Shown one piece after another: positions 9,117 through 17,651 of a stretch of 64,000 nt of DNA (the stretch's first letter is position 1; each line of letters starts with the position of its first letter). The translations under genes were made by a program, and so were the position numbers. This DNA is from Thioclava sp. SK-1 (GTDB lineage Bacteria; Pseudomonadota; Alphaproteobacteria; Rhodobacterales; Rhodobacteraceae). Location: contig NZ_MDHA01000032.1 in the NCBI RefSeq assembly GCF_001705665.1, positions 124,001 to 188,000 on the forward strand, read 5' to 3'. The notes beneath the pieces are model-generated. The model worked only from the letters and a program-made list of their open reading frames with translations, did not search any database and was not told the DNA's origin.

Positions 9117-9680
9117 TCACATTGGCATGCGTGCCAAGGTTACGATTGTGTCGCCGTAGCTGCGCTGGTCGATCTGCTCTAGCGGCGCAGGCACAAGCGG
9201 CGGCGTGTTCTCTTCCCATACGATCATCGCCCCAGGCGCGATCCAGCCGTTTCCCAGACATGACGCCATGGCGCGTTCGCCCAGACCCATGCCATAGGGC
9301 GGATCAAGAAAAATCAGATCATAGCCCGCACCCCGGCATGGCCCCATCCGGGTGGCATCTCGGCGCCACAGATCGGTGGTGCCCATCGCCTGCATCAATT
9401 CGATGTTCTTGCGCAGTAAAATGCGGGCTGGCGTGCCCTCATCGACAAAGGCGGCGCGGGTGGCACCGCGCGACAGTGCCTCTAACCCCAGCGCGCCGGT
9501 GCCTGCGAACAGATCCAGGACGCGGGCCTGCGGGATTGGATTGCCATGGGTGCCGTTTATCAGAAGGTTGAAGATGCTCTCGCGGATGCGGTCGGTTGTG
9601 GGGCGCAGATGGCCACGGGCATCGCCCTCTCCCACATCGGTCAGTTTCAGCCCGCGTTTATTGCCGCCAATGATTCTCAT
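9117..9680 (-). CDS. rsmD: 16S rRNA (guanine-966-N2)-methyltransferase
   Basis: 187 residues, usual for RsmD. Methylates G966 of 16S rRNA using S-adenosylmethionine. The N-terminus MRIIGGNKRGLKL, RPTTDRIRESIFN, the SAM-binding loop DLFAGTGALGLEAL and the catalytic FLDPPYG are all diagnostic. It begins 3 bases after the ferredoxin-reductase stop on the same strand, so the two are co-transcribed, although no functional link is obvious. Confidence 0.95.
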   Translation of the reverse strand: MRIIGGNKRGLKLTDVGEGDARGHLRPTTDRIRESIFNLLINGTHGNPIPQARVLDLFAGTGALGLEALSRGATRAAFVDEGTPARILLRKNIELMQAMGTTDLWRRDATRMGPCRGAGYDLIFLDPPYGMGLGERAMASCLGNGWIAPGAMIVWEENTPPLVPAPLEQIDQRSYGDTIVTLARMPM

Positions 9681-9683
9681 GAT

Positions 9684-10886
9684 TTACCGCCGCATCAATG
9701 ATTTCAGGTCGACTTTCGGGTCCGCGATGTCCTCAGGGGTGACGGAGGATGCCGCCTCGATCAGTCGTTTGCCGACCATATAGGCGCGCGGATCATCCAG
9801 CGCGTCGACGGCTATCAGGCGGCCATCGCGGAAATACCAAAAGCTTTGACCATCGCCTGCGCGGGTGATGATCTGCGTCGCCCCGGCATTCCACCCGGCG
9901 ATTTGTAATTTGGAACCAAACTGATCAGACCAAAACCAAGGCTTGGGCGTATAGGCGATATTGGCGCCCAGCATGTTCTGCGCGACCAGCTCCCCCATAT
10001 CGATGGCATTACCAACAGATTCAAGGCGGGCCCGTCCCCCGTCCAGCGCGATCTCAGCACAATCGCCCGCCGCCCAGATCTGCGGGTCCGATGTTCGGCC
10101 TAAGGAATCGGTAACGATGCCATTGCCCACAGCCAGACCCGCCGCCTGCGCCAGCGCCGTAGCGGGGGTAACACCAATGCCGGTAATGACCAGATCGGCT
10201 GGAAGCACCTCTCCGGTGGACAGTTCAACGCCGGTGACATGGTCCTGTCCCAGCAGCATTTCGACCCCGGTGCCTTCATGCAATATCACGCCATTGGCGA
10301 TATGCAGCGCGCGGATCGTATCTGCGGTCTGGGCGCAGGCCACCCGGCCCAAGATCCGTGGCGCGGCCTCGACCACGGTCACTGACAGCCCCAGCTTGCG
10401 TGCCACGGCTGCCGCCTCCAGCCCGATATAACCGCCGCCGATCACCACCAGCCGTTTGCCGGGCTGGAAATGTGGGGCCATCGCATCGGTATCGGCCAGT
10501 TCGCGGACGGTGAACACACCAGGCAGATCCCCGCCCATTGCTGCTGGCAAGCGGCGCGCAGGGGCGCCCGTGCACAGTGCCAATTGGTCATACCCCAGCG
10601 TTTCGCCGCCAAAGGTGACGGCTCTGGCGGCTGGGTCAATCGCCTGCACATTGGTTGCGGTGCGCATGGTAATCTTTTGGTCGGTCCAGAATTCATCGGC
10701 GCGCAGGGTCAGGCGCTCCAGTGGCATTTCGCCCAAAAGATAGGCTTTGGACAGAGGGGGGCGTTGATAGGGGGGGCAGGGCTCGTCCCCGATCACGGTC
10801 ACTGCGCCCGTATACCCTTCGCTGCGCAATTTCGCTGCCATAGAGGCCGCCGCCTGTCCGGCCCCAACGATCACGATCCCTGACAT
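9684..10886 (-). CDS. FAD-dependent ferredoxin/rubredoxin reductase-like oxidoreductase
   Basis: 400 residues, typical of NAD(P)H:ferredoxin reductases of monooxygenase systems (ThcD/CamA type). FAD site IVIVGAGQAAAS at the N-terminus, PPYQRPPLSKAY, the NAD site VVIGGGYIGLEAAA near residue 145-160 and the second FAD motif IWAAGDCAEI near 270. It would pass electrons from NAD(P)H to a ferredoxin. No ferredoxin or P450 gene is adjacent, so the partner is unknown. Shares a short divergent promoter region (10887-10964) with the peroxiredoxin gene, which hints at a redox-related role. Confidence 0.88.
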   Translation of the reverse strand: MSGIVIVGAGQAAASMAAKLRSEGYTGAVTVIGDEPCPPYQRPPLSKAYLLGEMPLERLTLRADEFWTDQKITMRTATNVQAIDPAARAVTFGGETLGYDQLALCTGAPARRLPAAMGGDLPGVFTVRELADTDAMAPHFQPGKRLVVIGGGYIGLEAAAVARKLGLSVTVVEAAPRILGRVACAQTADTIRALHIANGVILHEGTGVEMLLGQDHVTGVELSTGEVLPADLVITGIGVTPATALAQAAGLAVGNGIVTDSLGRTSDPQIWAAGDCAEIALDGGRARLESVGNAIDMGELVAQNMLGANIAYTPKPWFWSDQFGSKLQIAGWNAGATQIITRAGDGQSFWYFRDGRLIAVDALDDPRAYMVGKRLIEAASSVTPEDIADPKVDLKSLMRR

Positions 10887-10964
10887 TGGCTTTTCCTCTG
10901 GTCCTTGGTCGGGCTGACCCTATATCTTTCAGGTCTGTAAGTGCAACACGACAGGGAGATCTAG

Positions 10965-11453
10965 ATGACCATTCAACAAGGCGATGTTTTGCCCGGCGCG
11001 ACTTTGCTGGTGCTGGGCGATGAAGGCCCGACGGCGGTAAGCCTTGGCGACAAGATGAAGGGCCGTAAGGTCGTGATTTTTGCTGTGCCCGGCGCGTATA
11101 CCGGCGTATGCACGACCGCGCATGTGCCCAGCTTTATCCGTACCAAGGATCAATTCGCAGCCAAGGGCGTGGATGAGATCATCTGCGTTTCCGTCAATGA
11201 CCCGTTTGTCATGGCGGCTTGGGGTGCATCCACCGGCGCGACCGAGGCGGGAATTTCCATGTTGGCGGATCCCGAAGCGGCGTTTACCACCGCGATTGGC
11301 ATGGAGTTCACGGCGCCGCCCGCCGGGTTGATTTCACGTTCTAAACGCTATGCGATGCTGATGGAAGATGGCGTGGTCAAGGTTCTGCACCAAGAAGAAA
11401 GCCCCGGCACATGTGAGATTTCCGCCGGCGAAGGCCTTTTGGACGCCATCTGA
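10965..11453 (+). CDS. peroxiredoxin, Prx5 type
   Basis: 162 residues. Reduces hydroperoxides through peroxidatic C49 in PGAYTGVCTTAHVPSF, the Prx5 signature. Other Cys residues at about 74 and near the C-terminus (SPGTCEIS) could act as the resolving residue; glutaredoxin or thioredoxin would be the likely reductant. The ATG follows AGGGAG with a usual gap. Single-gene transcript ending in the strong hairpin at 11481-11515. Confidence 0.95.
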   Translation: MTIQQGDVLPGATLLVLGDEGPTAVSLGDKMKGRKVVIFAVPGAYTGVCTTAHVPSFIRTKDQFAAKGVDEIICVSVNDPFVMAAWGASTGATEAGISMLADPEAAFTTAIGMEFTAPPAGLISRSKRYAMLMEDGVVKVLHQEESPGTCEISAGEGLLDAI

Positions 11454-11476
11454 GCCACAACGCCAGATGGTACCAC

Positions 11477-11516
11477 AAAAAACGCGGCATTCCTGGAAGG
11501 GGTGCCGCGTTTTTTA
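11477..11516 (+). terminator. Rho-independent terminator after the peroxiredoxin gene
   Basis: AACGCGGCA (11481-11489) pairs with TGCCGCGTT (11503-11511), followed by TTTTTAT. An A-run precedes the left arm, so it may also work for the opposite strand. Confidence 0.9.
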
Positions 11517-11552
11517 TGTCATTTTTTATGCCAGGCCCTGCGCCAACCACGA

Positions 11553-11945
11553 TCAGTCCAGAAAATCATCCGATAGATCCGGGGCATCACTGTTGCCGGG
11601 TTGCGTGTCGGGTGCGGCGGCCTGACCTGCGGGACGGATTACCTTGCCGGGGATAGGCGTGGCATCGAATGCGCGCGCCAGTTCGATATCCAAGATCGAC
11701 AGCCCCTCACAGCTATGCGTTGAAAGCGTCACATCGACTGTGTTGTAGCAATTGCTCCAATCGGGGTGATGATCCATCTTCTCGGCGCAAAGCGCGGCGT
11801 GAGACATGAAGGACCACGCATCCGCAAATCCGCTGAACTTCCAGATTTTTTGTAACCGGTCCGGTTCAGATAGCACGCGCCAGCCACTGTCTTGCAAGGC
11901 GGGCAGGAAGGCATTGCGTTCGTCGTCACTGAGGCGGCTGACCAT
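11553..11945 (-). CDS. phhB: 4a-hydroxytetrahydrobiopterin dehydratase (pterin-4a-carbinolamine dehydratase)
   Basis: 130 residues. Recycles the pterin cofactor of phenylalanine hydroxylase. Motif H59-H60-P-D-W-S-N-x-Y-N-x-V with H77 (LSTH) is diagnostic. The family is usually 95-115 residues; here residues 101-130 form an acidic, Pro/Asp-rich tail (ending DDFLD) with no known role. Start at 11945 has AGGAG 6 bases upstream; the longer frame has no support. No phenylalanine hydroxylase gene is in the window, so it may instead serve a molybdopterin- or transcription-related role seen in some bacteria. Confidence 0.9.
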   Translation of the reverse strand: MVSRLSDDERNAFLPALQDSGWRVLSEPDRLQKIWKFSGFADAWSFMSHAALCAEKMDHHPDWSNCYNTVDVTLSTHSCEGLSILDIELARAFDATPIPGKVIRPAGQAAAPDTQPGNSDAPDLSDDFLD

Positions 11946-11987
11946 GGTGGGCTCCTTTGGATGGGCGCGTGGCAGGGGCATTTTCCC

Positions 11988-12860
11988 TTAGCTTAAACGT
12001 GGCTTGACGGTTTCTTGCACTTCTTTTCCACCTTCCAGCACTAGGGTGCGTGTGGGGAAGGGAATGCCGATCCCATTGGCATCAAATTCAGTCTTCACCA
12101 TTTCAAACACTTCCCAGCGGAACGACCAATAGTCGGATGTGTTGCACCAGGCGCGAAACATTAAATTGACCGAGCTGTCGCCCAGCTCGCGCACGCCTAC
12201 CTGTGGCGCGGGATCTGCCAAAACACGCGTGTCGTCATTGGCAATCCGCTGTAAGATGTCGCGGGCGGTCTTGATATCGGCGTCATAGGCAATCCCCACC
12301 GTCAGATCCATCATCCGGGTCGGGTTTTCTGAATAGTTGGTGATGGCCGAAGACCAGATGTCGGAGTTTGGAACCACGATATGGATCCCGTCATAGGTCT
12401 TGAGGTTTACATAGAATAATGAGATTTCGGTGACAGTTCCGCCCTGACTACCCGCATCAATGTAATCGCCGACGCGGAAGGGGCGAAACATGATGATCAT
12501 CACCCCTGACGCCAGTGAAGATAACGTGCCTTGCAGTGCCAGACCAATCGCCAGACCAGCCGCACCGATCAATGCCGCCAACGACGTTGTCTGAATCCCA
12601 AATCGGTTGAGAATAAAGATAAACCCAATCGCCAAAATCAAATATTTTACCAAATTGCCCAAGAACCCGAACAGGGTGGCATCCAGCTTCGCATGACGTA
12701 AGGCAAGATTGTTGATCCGCGCACGTGCCCAACCGGCTACGATCAAAGCAACGATCAAAATTGCCAAGGCCATAAGCACGTTCAGCGCCCCGGCGATAGC
12801 GGCGGTAATCCGATCTTCGGTCAACCATGTGCTGACCTGACTAAGTTCGTCTAAATTCAT
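11988..12860 (-). CDS. mscS: small-conductance mechanosensitive channel (MscS family)
   Basis: 290 residues, close to E. coli MscS (286). Releases solutes on hypo-osmotic shock in the inner membrane. Three N-terminal hydrophobic segments (about 20-45, 60-82 and the pore helix near 88-115, Gly/Ala-rich GAAGLAIGLALQGTLSS) precede FRPFRVGDYI and the cytoplasmic beta domain. Start 12860 has GAGGA 5 bases upstream; two upstream in-frame ATGs are less well placed. Single gene, same strand as its neighbours. Confidence 0.92.
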   Translation of the reverse strand: MNLDELSQVSTWLTEDRITAAIAGALNVLMALAILIVALIVAGWARARINNLALRHAKLDATLFGFLGNLVKYLILAIGFIFILNRFGIQTTSLAALIGAAGLAIGLALQGTLSSLASGVMIIMFRPFRVGDYIDAGSQGGTVTEISLFYVNLKTYDGIHIVVPNSDIWSSAITNYSENPTRMMDLTVGIAYDADIKTARDILQRIANDDTRVLADPAPQVGVRELGDSSVNLMFRAWCNTSDYWSFRWEVFEMVKTEFDANGIGIPFPTRTLVLEGGKEVQETVKPRLS

Positions 12861-12919
12861 ACTGATCCTCATTTGCCCATATGTCATGTGACAAACGTCG
12901 CCAGTTCCCGTCAGGTTCC

Positions 12920-14110
12920 CTATATTGTGGTGCGGAATGGCCCCAGATCGGTCAAAACCTCAATATCTTCGTCGATGGCGGCCTGCTCGGCCTCTACAAA
13001 CTGTGCAACAGCGGCGCGTAGACCGGGATGGGCGATCCAATGGGCCGAATGTGTGGTAACTGGCAGGTAGCCGCGCGCCAACTTGTGATCGCCCTGCGCC
13101 CCGGCTTCGACCCGCGCCATGCCATGGGCAATCGCGAAATCCACGGCTTGGTGATAGCATAGTTCAAAATGCAAAAATGGGTGATCTTCGGTGCAACCCC
13201 AATAGCGGCCAAACAGCGTTTCCCGCCCGATCATATTCAACGCGCCTGCAATCGGTTCGCCGTCGCGCAGCGCCAGGATCAGCAGCACATCGTCGCGCAT
13301 TTGGTGCAATTCGTCGAAAAACGCGCGGGTCAGATAGGGTGTGCCCCATTTGCGCGCCCCGGTGTCTTGGTAAAATGTCCAGAACGCGTCCCAATGGCTG
13401 GGCAGAATCTGATCGCCGGTCAGCTGCACGATAGTGCCACCAAAGGCCTGCGCCTTTTGCCGCTCTTTGCGCAGAGCCTTTCGCTTGCGTGACGACAGCT
13501 CGGCCAGGAAATCATCGTAGCTGGAGTAGTTGCGGTTTTCAAAATGGAATTGTTGGCCGATGCGGTGCAGATAGCCTGCGGCAGCCGCTAACTTGGCCTC
13601 ATCTGGCTGACAAAAGGTAATATGCGCCGATGATAGGCCCGCGCTTTCGACAATCTGCGACAAGCCGGCTAAAAGGGCGGCGCGGCCCTTTACCGCGTGA
13701 TCCGGCGCGGTCAGCAGGCGTCGGCCGGTGCATGGGGTGAACGGTACGGCCAGTTGCAGTTTCGGATAATAGTCGCCGCCTGCGCGCTCAAATGCATCCG
13801 CCCAGCCATGATCGAACACATATTCGCCTTGGCTGTGGGATTTGACATAGCACGGAGCAACGCCCAGCAGCGTATCGCCGCGCATGGCGATCATTGGGCG
13901 GCTGTCCCAGCCTGTGCCGCGCCCGACCGAGCCTGAACGCTCCAGCGCCGATAAGAACCGATGGGTGGTGAACGGGTCCAGGGGGCGGCCTGTGTTGGCC
14001 TCGGGGCAGGCGCAACTGTCCCATGTCTGTGCCGGAATCGACGTGACACCGTCGGCCAGCCGAATATCGACGGCATCGGTGGGGTCCAAAAGGGGGTCAG
14101 GGCCAGTCAT
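12920..14110 (-). CDS. FemAB/GNAT-like protein of the COG3146 (DUF482) family
   Basis: 396 residues. Characteristic strings of this family are visible: DHGWADAFERAGGDYYPKL, RRLLTAPD, RKALRKERQKA and FGRYWGC, with a GNAT-like C-terminal half (LILALRDGEPIAGALNMIG). Family members are annotated as acyl-CoA N-acyltransferases or putative peptidoglycan biosynthesis proteins, without a proven reaction that I know of. Contains a positively charged patch (about 205-225). The stop at 12920 is 59 bases from mscS. Function should be regarded as unknown. Confidence 0.8.
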   Translation of the reverse strand: MTGPDPLLDPTDAVDIRLADGVTSIPAQTWDSCACPEANTGRPLDPFTTHRFLSALERSGSVGRGTGWDSRPMIAMRGDTLLGVAPCYVKSHSQGEYVFDHGWADAFERAGGDYYPKLQLAVPFTPCTGRRLLTAPDHAVKGRAALLAGLSQIVESAGLSSAHITFCQPDEAKLAAAAGYLHRIGQQFHFENRNYSSYDDFLAELSSRKRKALRKERQKAQAFGGTIVQLTGDQILPSHWDAFWTFYQDTGARKWGTPYLTRAFFDELHQMRDDVLLILALRDGEPIAGALNMIGRETLFGRYWGCTEDHPFLHFELCYHQAVDFAIAHGMARVEAGAQGDHKLARGYLPVTTHSAHWIAHPGLRAAVAQFVEAEQAAIDEDIEVLTDLGPFRTTI

Positions 14111-14173
14111 TGTGCATATCTTGGATTGTCCGCGCCCTGGGTCAAGGGAGCACAGACGAAAGTGATCGACGGG

Positions 14174-14926
14174 TTAGGCAAGAAAGCCCTCAAAGGTGAT
14201 ATTATCCGCAATCTGCCGGGCCTGTGCCGCGTGTTCTGATGTCCGAATGGTCCAACACAGGATGGCCGCCCCGCGCGCCTTTAGATCATGTACCCGTGCC
14301 ATATCCAGATCCTGCCACTGATGTGAGATGAAACTGCCGCCGATCGCGTTATAATCGGAAATCTGTGAAAGGCGGCTGCGCAGGACCGCAGGCATATCGG
14401 GGAAATGTTCGGCGCTATAGGCGCAGGTGGTCAGCCCGGTAGCAATCTGCGGGGCGGCTGCGTGAAACCGGGCCATCGCCAGCGGGCTGAAAGACATCAC
14501 GGCAAGCGGCCCGCCATATTGCGTCAATACCTGTGCCGCCGCCTGTTCCAAGGGCCCGCCGCCCGCGCCTTGCGGATCATCTTGGTCTTTCAGCTCAACC
14601 AGCAAGGGGACTTTGCCGTCCACAAGGGACAAGACTTGTGACAATGTGGGGATGCCGTCTTGCGCGTCGCGCAGCCCTGTCGCGCCTAACTGTGCTGCTG
14701 TCTTCGCATGCACCGCGCCAGAGTGCCCTGTCAATCGGTCCAGCGTGTAGTCGTGAAAAACCATTGGCACGCCATCACAGGAGAGCTGCAGATCAATTTC
14801 AATCCCATAGCCTGCCTCAACCGCGGCGCAGATGGCTGCGCGGCTGTTCTCGGGCCTGCCCTTGGCGCGATCATGTAAGGCACGATGGGCCAAGGGCAGG
14901 CGCAGAAAATCGGGATGCAAAGGCAT
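14174..14926 (-). CDS. glycerophosphodiester phosphodiesterase
   Basis: 250 residues, cytosolic UgpQ-like (no signal peptide). Hydrolyses glycerophosphodiesters to glycerol-3-phosphate and an alcohol. Catalytic motifs are present: AHRALHD (HR), PENS (E-N), GIEIDLQLS (E.D) and FHDYTLDRLTG (H-D). Its ATG shares a base with the TGA of the RidA-family gene (TGATG), indicating coupled translation. Confidence 0.92.
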   Translation of the reverse strand: MPLHPDFLRLPLAHRALHDRAKGRPENSRAAICAAVEAGYGIEIDLQLSCDGVPMVFHDYTLDRLTGHSGAVHAKTAAQLGATGLRDAQDGIPTLSQVLSLVDGKVPLLVELKDQDDPQGAGGGPLEQAAAQVLTQYGGPLAVMSFSPLAMARFHAAAPQIATGLTTCAYSAEHFPDMPAVLRSRLSQISDYNAIGGSFISHQWQDLDMARVHDLKARGAAILCWTIRTSEHAAQARQIADNITFEGFLA

Positions 14927-15384
14927 CAGGCGATCTCAAAGATCGCTTCGATTTCGACCGCTACACCCATTGGCAAAGACGCCGCAGAAACGGCAGAACG
15001 TGCGTGGCGACCAGCCTCGCCAAAAACTTGAACCATCAGGTCAGAGGCGCCGTTGATCACCTTGGGCTGATCAGTGAAATCGGCGGTGGAATTCACAAAG
15101 CCAACCAATTTTACGACCCGCGCAACACGGTCCAGATCCCCCAGGGCCGCTTTGGCCTGCGCGATCAGTGACAACGCGCACAGCTGGGCTGCGGCGGCAC
15201 CTTCGGTGACATCTAGGTCGGCGCCCAGTTTCCCGGTGACCAGCCCATTGGCATCCGCCGAAATCTGACCCGAGACAAAAAGCTGTGCGCCGCTTTGCAC
15301 ATAGGGCACATAATTGGCCGCAGGGGCGGGGGCGGCGGGCAATGTAAGCGACAGCTCTGCCAGACGGGCGTCGATTTTTGACAT
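14926..15384 (-). CDS. RidA/YjgF/YER057c/UK114-family protein
   Basis: 152 residues, typical of the longer RidA subgroup. RidA enzymes hydrolyse reactive enamine/imine intermediates. The arginine that binds the substrate carboxylate is retained (HARSAV) and the family ending LPMGVAVEIEAIFEI is present. The longer length places it in a paralogous group whose substrate is not established, so deaminase activity is inferred. First gene of a two-gene operon with the phosphodiesterase. Confidence 0.88.
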   Translation of the reverse strand: MSKIDARLAELSLTLPAAPAPAANYVPYVQSGAQLFVSGQISADANGLVTGKLGADLDVTEGAAAAQLCALSLIAQAKAALGDLDRVARVVKLVGFVNSTADFTDQPKVINGASDLMVQVFGEAGRHARSAVSAASLPMGVAVEIEAIFEIA

Positions 15385-15480
15385 TGGTATGGTCCTGTAT
15401 TGGGGGAAATCTGCGGTATTTGCGCCACAGGCTAGGGCCGGGGGATGGTGGGCGCAAGCGCATTCAGCCGGGCAGGAGGA

Positions 15481-15720
15481 TCATCCGCCAAAGGCCGCGG
15501 TTTCGGTTAGATCATATCCGCGCCGCTGGGCGCGGCGGTTCCAGTTATCTGCGGCTTGCACGGCGTCGCGCAGGTTGCCAAACCATACCTTGCGCATCCC
15601 TGTTGACCGCCCCGACTGCCCCCATTCGCGCAAAACGGTATATTCCCCAAACAGGTTATAGGTGACTTCAACACGATAAAACCGACGCGCGGCGCCCCGG
15701 TGTAAAATCATGGTCAGCAT
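15481..15720 (-). CDS. WGR-domain protein
   Basis: 79 residues made up almost wholly of a WGR domain: FYRVEVTYNLFGEYTVLREWGQSGR then VWFGNLRDAVQAADN and a C-terminal RRGYDL. The signature reads WGQ in place of WGR (residues 33-35). WGR domains occur in PARP and MolR-like proteins and are thought to bind nucleic acids; the stand-alone form is common in alphaproteobacteria but has no known job. Start 15720 has AAGG 7 bases upstream. It is a single gene. Confidence 0.8.
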   Translation of the reverse strand: MLTMILHRGAARRFYRVEVTYNLFGEYTVLREWGQSGRSTGMRKVWFGNLRDAVQAADNWNRRAQRRGYDLTETAAFGG

Positions 15721-15986
15721 GGCAGCGCCTTCCGGTTGTTCATTTCCGTTCGACAGAATCAGAAGCGCAGGCATCGCGCCACCGAAAAATGCATATTATA
15801 CGGTGGGAATAGTCTTGAAGGATGGGAAAACCTAAGGCAGGCTTTGAATATGCCGTAACGGAAGGGGAGGTCCGGCGCGGTGTGATCCCTGTCTGCGCAG
15901 CCCGCCTGGCCGCGTTCGCATGGGATCGGCAGCATATAGATAGTCAAAGACACGGGACAGTCGTGCAAAGACGGGAGGCTTTAAGA

Positions 15987-16181
15987 ATGAAATTATGTTC
16001 GATTTTATTTGTGACAGGTTGGGGGGCTGCATTGGTATTTGTGTGGCTCGCGCGTCATGCGTCGCTGGACGTCAACAGCGATCGGCTGGCGTTGAACTTA
16101 TTGCTTGCGGCGATAGGTGGGGTGGTCGGTATGTGTTCTTGGCTTAGCCTAAATTACACCCTGTCGCGGCGGGGCTTATAA
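15987..16181 (+). CDS. small hydrophobic membrane protein
   Basis: 64 residues. Start 15987 has GGAGG 8 bases upstream; the longer open frame from 15822 has no ribosome site of that quality. Two hydrophobic segments (about 5-22 and 33-55) separated by RHASLDVNSDRLA suggest a two-helix inner membrane hairpin with a short charged loop. No recognised family. The downstream hairpin at 16258-16292 would end its transcript. Confidence 0.6.
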   Translation: MKLCSILFVTGWGAALVFVWLARHASLDVNSDRLALNLLLAAIGGVVGMCSWLSLNYTLSRRGL

Positions 16182-16257
16182 ACGGCGGGCTTGGATAGCG
16201 CTGCGTGTATAAGCAGACCTGCTGCGGACCGCAGCCAATATCATCGGTGCAAATATT

Positions 16258-16292
16258 AAAAAACCGCGCTGAATGAACAGCGCGGTTTTTTA
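16258..16292. terminator. bidirectional terminator between the small membrane protein and rpmJ
   Basis: AAAACCGCGCT (16260-16270) pairs with AGCGCGGTTTT (16279-16289), with an A-run on the left and T-run on the right, so it can serve both convergent genes. Confidence 0.9.
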
Positions 16293-16313
16293 ATATAACT
16301 AGCTCGGTCGATC

Positions 16314-16439
16314 TTAGCCCTGACGGGCTTTGAAACGACGCTGCGTCTTGTTGATCACATAGACGCGGCCCTTGCGGCGCACGACCTGGCAATCGCGGTG
16401 ACGCTGCTTGAGCGAGCGGAGTGAGTTGCGAACTTTCAT
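16314..16439 (-). CDS. rpmJ: 50S ribosomal protein L36
   Basis: 41 residues starting [20 protein letters not shown], a component of the large ribosomal subunit. It is the longer alphaproteobacterial form with only one remaining Cys of the zinc-binding set (C17), i.e. the non-zinc type, and a C-terminal KARQG. The Shine-Dalgarno AAGGAG lies about 8 bases before the ATG. Stand-alone gene, as usual in this group, located downstream of tRNA-Val. Confidence 0.97.
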   Translation of the reverse strand: MKVRNSLRSLKQRHRDCQVVRRKGRVYVINKTQRRFKARQG

Positions 16440-16481
16440 GGTCCGGTCTCCTTGTCGCGGCGCGCGTGCGCCTTGAATACG

Positions 16482-16502
16482 AAAACCCCCGAAGGATGGG
16501 GG
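16482..16502 (-). terminator. terminator downstream of tRNA-Val
   Basis: On the minus strand CCCCC (16502-16498) pairs with GGGGG (16490-16486), then TTTT (16485-16482). It separates the tRNA from rpmJ. Confidence 0.7.
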
Positions 16503-16514
16503 CGATGAATTTAA

Positions 16515-16589
16515 TGGTGGGCGGTACTGGGATCGAACCAGTGGCCACTACGATGTCAACGTAGTGCTCTACCGCTGAGCTAACCGCCC
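16515..16589 (-). tRNA. tRNA-Val (anticodon GAC)
   Basis: 75 nt including an encoded CCA end. Acceptor stem GGGCGGT/ACCGCCC, D-arm GCTC...GAGC, anticodon arm CTACG-TTGACAT-CGTAG with anticodon GAC (reads GUC and GUU), and T-arm ACTGG-TTCGATC-CCAGT. All stems pair fully. Confidence 0.97.
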
Positions 16590-16751
16590 ACTTTCCTCTG
16601 CGTCTCGACCTCGTTACCATGCATTTGCTCGGTCCGATCTGCCGTTCTTCATCGGTGTGGGCGGTCTATAAAAGGACTTTGCGCGGCTTTCAAGAGGGTT
16701 TTGAAACGAATTTCAATAAGCCTACAATAAATGTCCTGAATAGGAGCCTGC

Positions 16752-17621
16752 ATGACCCGTTTATCGCCATTCGCCCCAAGTTACACGCTGCATGCACCAC
16801 ATGATCACAGCACAGCGGTCCTGTTTGCATCACCGCATAGCGGTCGTGACTATCCCGATTCTTTTCAGGCGCGGTCGGTTTTGGATCTGCCGCGGCTTCG
16901 ATCGTCGGAAGATGCCTATGTGGATCGATTCGTGCAAAGCGCGCCGGATCATGGCGCAATGGCGATCACCGCGCGTTATCCGCGTGCCTATGTGGATTTG
17001 AACCGCGATGAAACCGAGCTGGACCCAGCCGTTATTGATGATGTGGTGCCGCGGGCAATTTCTGGACGAATCGCCGCCGGGCTTGGGGTGATTCCACGTG
17101 TCGTTTCAGGAGGGCGGGCGATTTATAGTGGCAAAATCACCCGCGCAGAGGCCGAGGACCGTCTGGTCAATATCTGGCGACCTTACCATCATGAGGTCAG
17201 GCGGCAAATGGAACGCCTGCACCGGCGCTTTGGTCAGGCGATTTTGGTTGATATGCATTCGATGCCCAGTGAAGCGTTAGAAGCCTTCGGGGCGCATAAG
17301 CCCGATATCGTTCTGGGGGATCGCCATGGCGGGGCTGCAAGCGCCCGGATCACACAGCAGTTGGAACAGATTTTTACGCAAGCCGGGCTGTCTGTGCGGC
17401 TGAATTCACCCTTTGCCGGGGCTTATATCGCACAGCATTATGGGCGTCCTATGGCAGGGCATCATGTCGTGCAGGTAGAAATCAACCGCGCCCTTTATCT
17501 GACAGAAGGCGTCGTCGCGCCGGGGCCGAATTTCGACAGTTTCGCGGCACTGATGGATCAGGCCGTTGCGCAAATTGTGGATGTGGGTCGTCGCGCCGAT
17601 CAACGATTGGCGGCAGAATGA
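16752..17621 (+). CDS. N-formylglutamate amidohydrolase family protein
   Basis: 289 residues of the FGase family. Removes formate from N-formylglutamate (last step of one histidine degradation route) or from related N-formyl amino acids. Motifs: ASPHSGRDYP, SSEDAYVDRF, YVDLNRDETELD and LVDMHSMP, and a C-terminal VQVEINRALYL. No hut genes are next to it, so a role in histidine degradation is not supported by context; other FGase-like enzymes act on small-molecule amides. Start chosen at ATG 16752, preceded by AGGAG at 16741-16745. Confidence 0.85.
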   Translation: MTRLSPFAPSYTLHAPHDHSTAVLFASPHSGRDYPDSFQARSVLDLPRLRSSEDAYVDRFVQSAPDHGAMAITARYPRAYVDLNRDETELDPAVIDDVVPRAISGRIAAGLGVIPRVVSGGRAIYSGKITRAEAEDRLVNIWRPYHHEVRRQMERLHRRFGQAILVDMHSMPSEALEAFGAHKPDIVLGDRHGGAASARITQQLEQIFTQAGLSVRLNSPFAGAYIAQHYGRPMAGHHVVQVEINRALYLTEGVVAPGPNFDSFAALMDQAVAQIVDVGRRADQRLAAE

Positions 17622-17651
17622 TCGGGCTGCCTACCTTACACCCAATCGCCC

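Noticed and set aside
16144-16620. 158-codon minus-strand frame across rpmJ and tRNA-Val
   Set aside because: It runs through a tRNA, a terminator and the L36 gene in another frame; composition is that of RNA genes.
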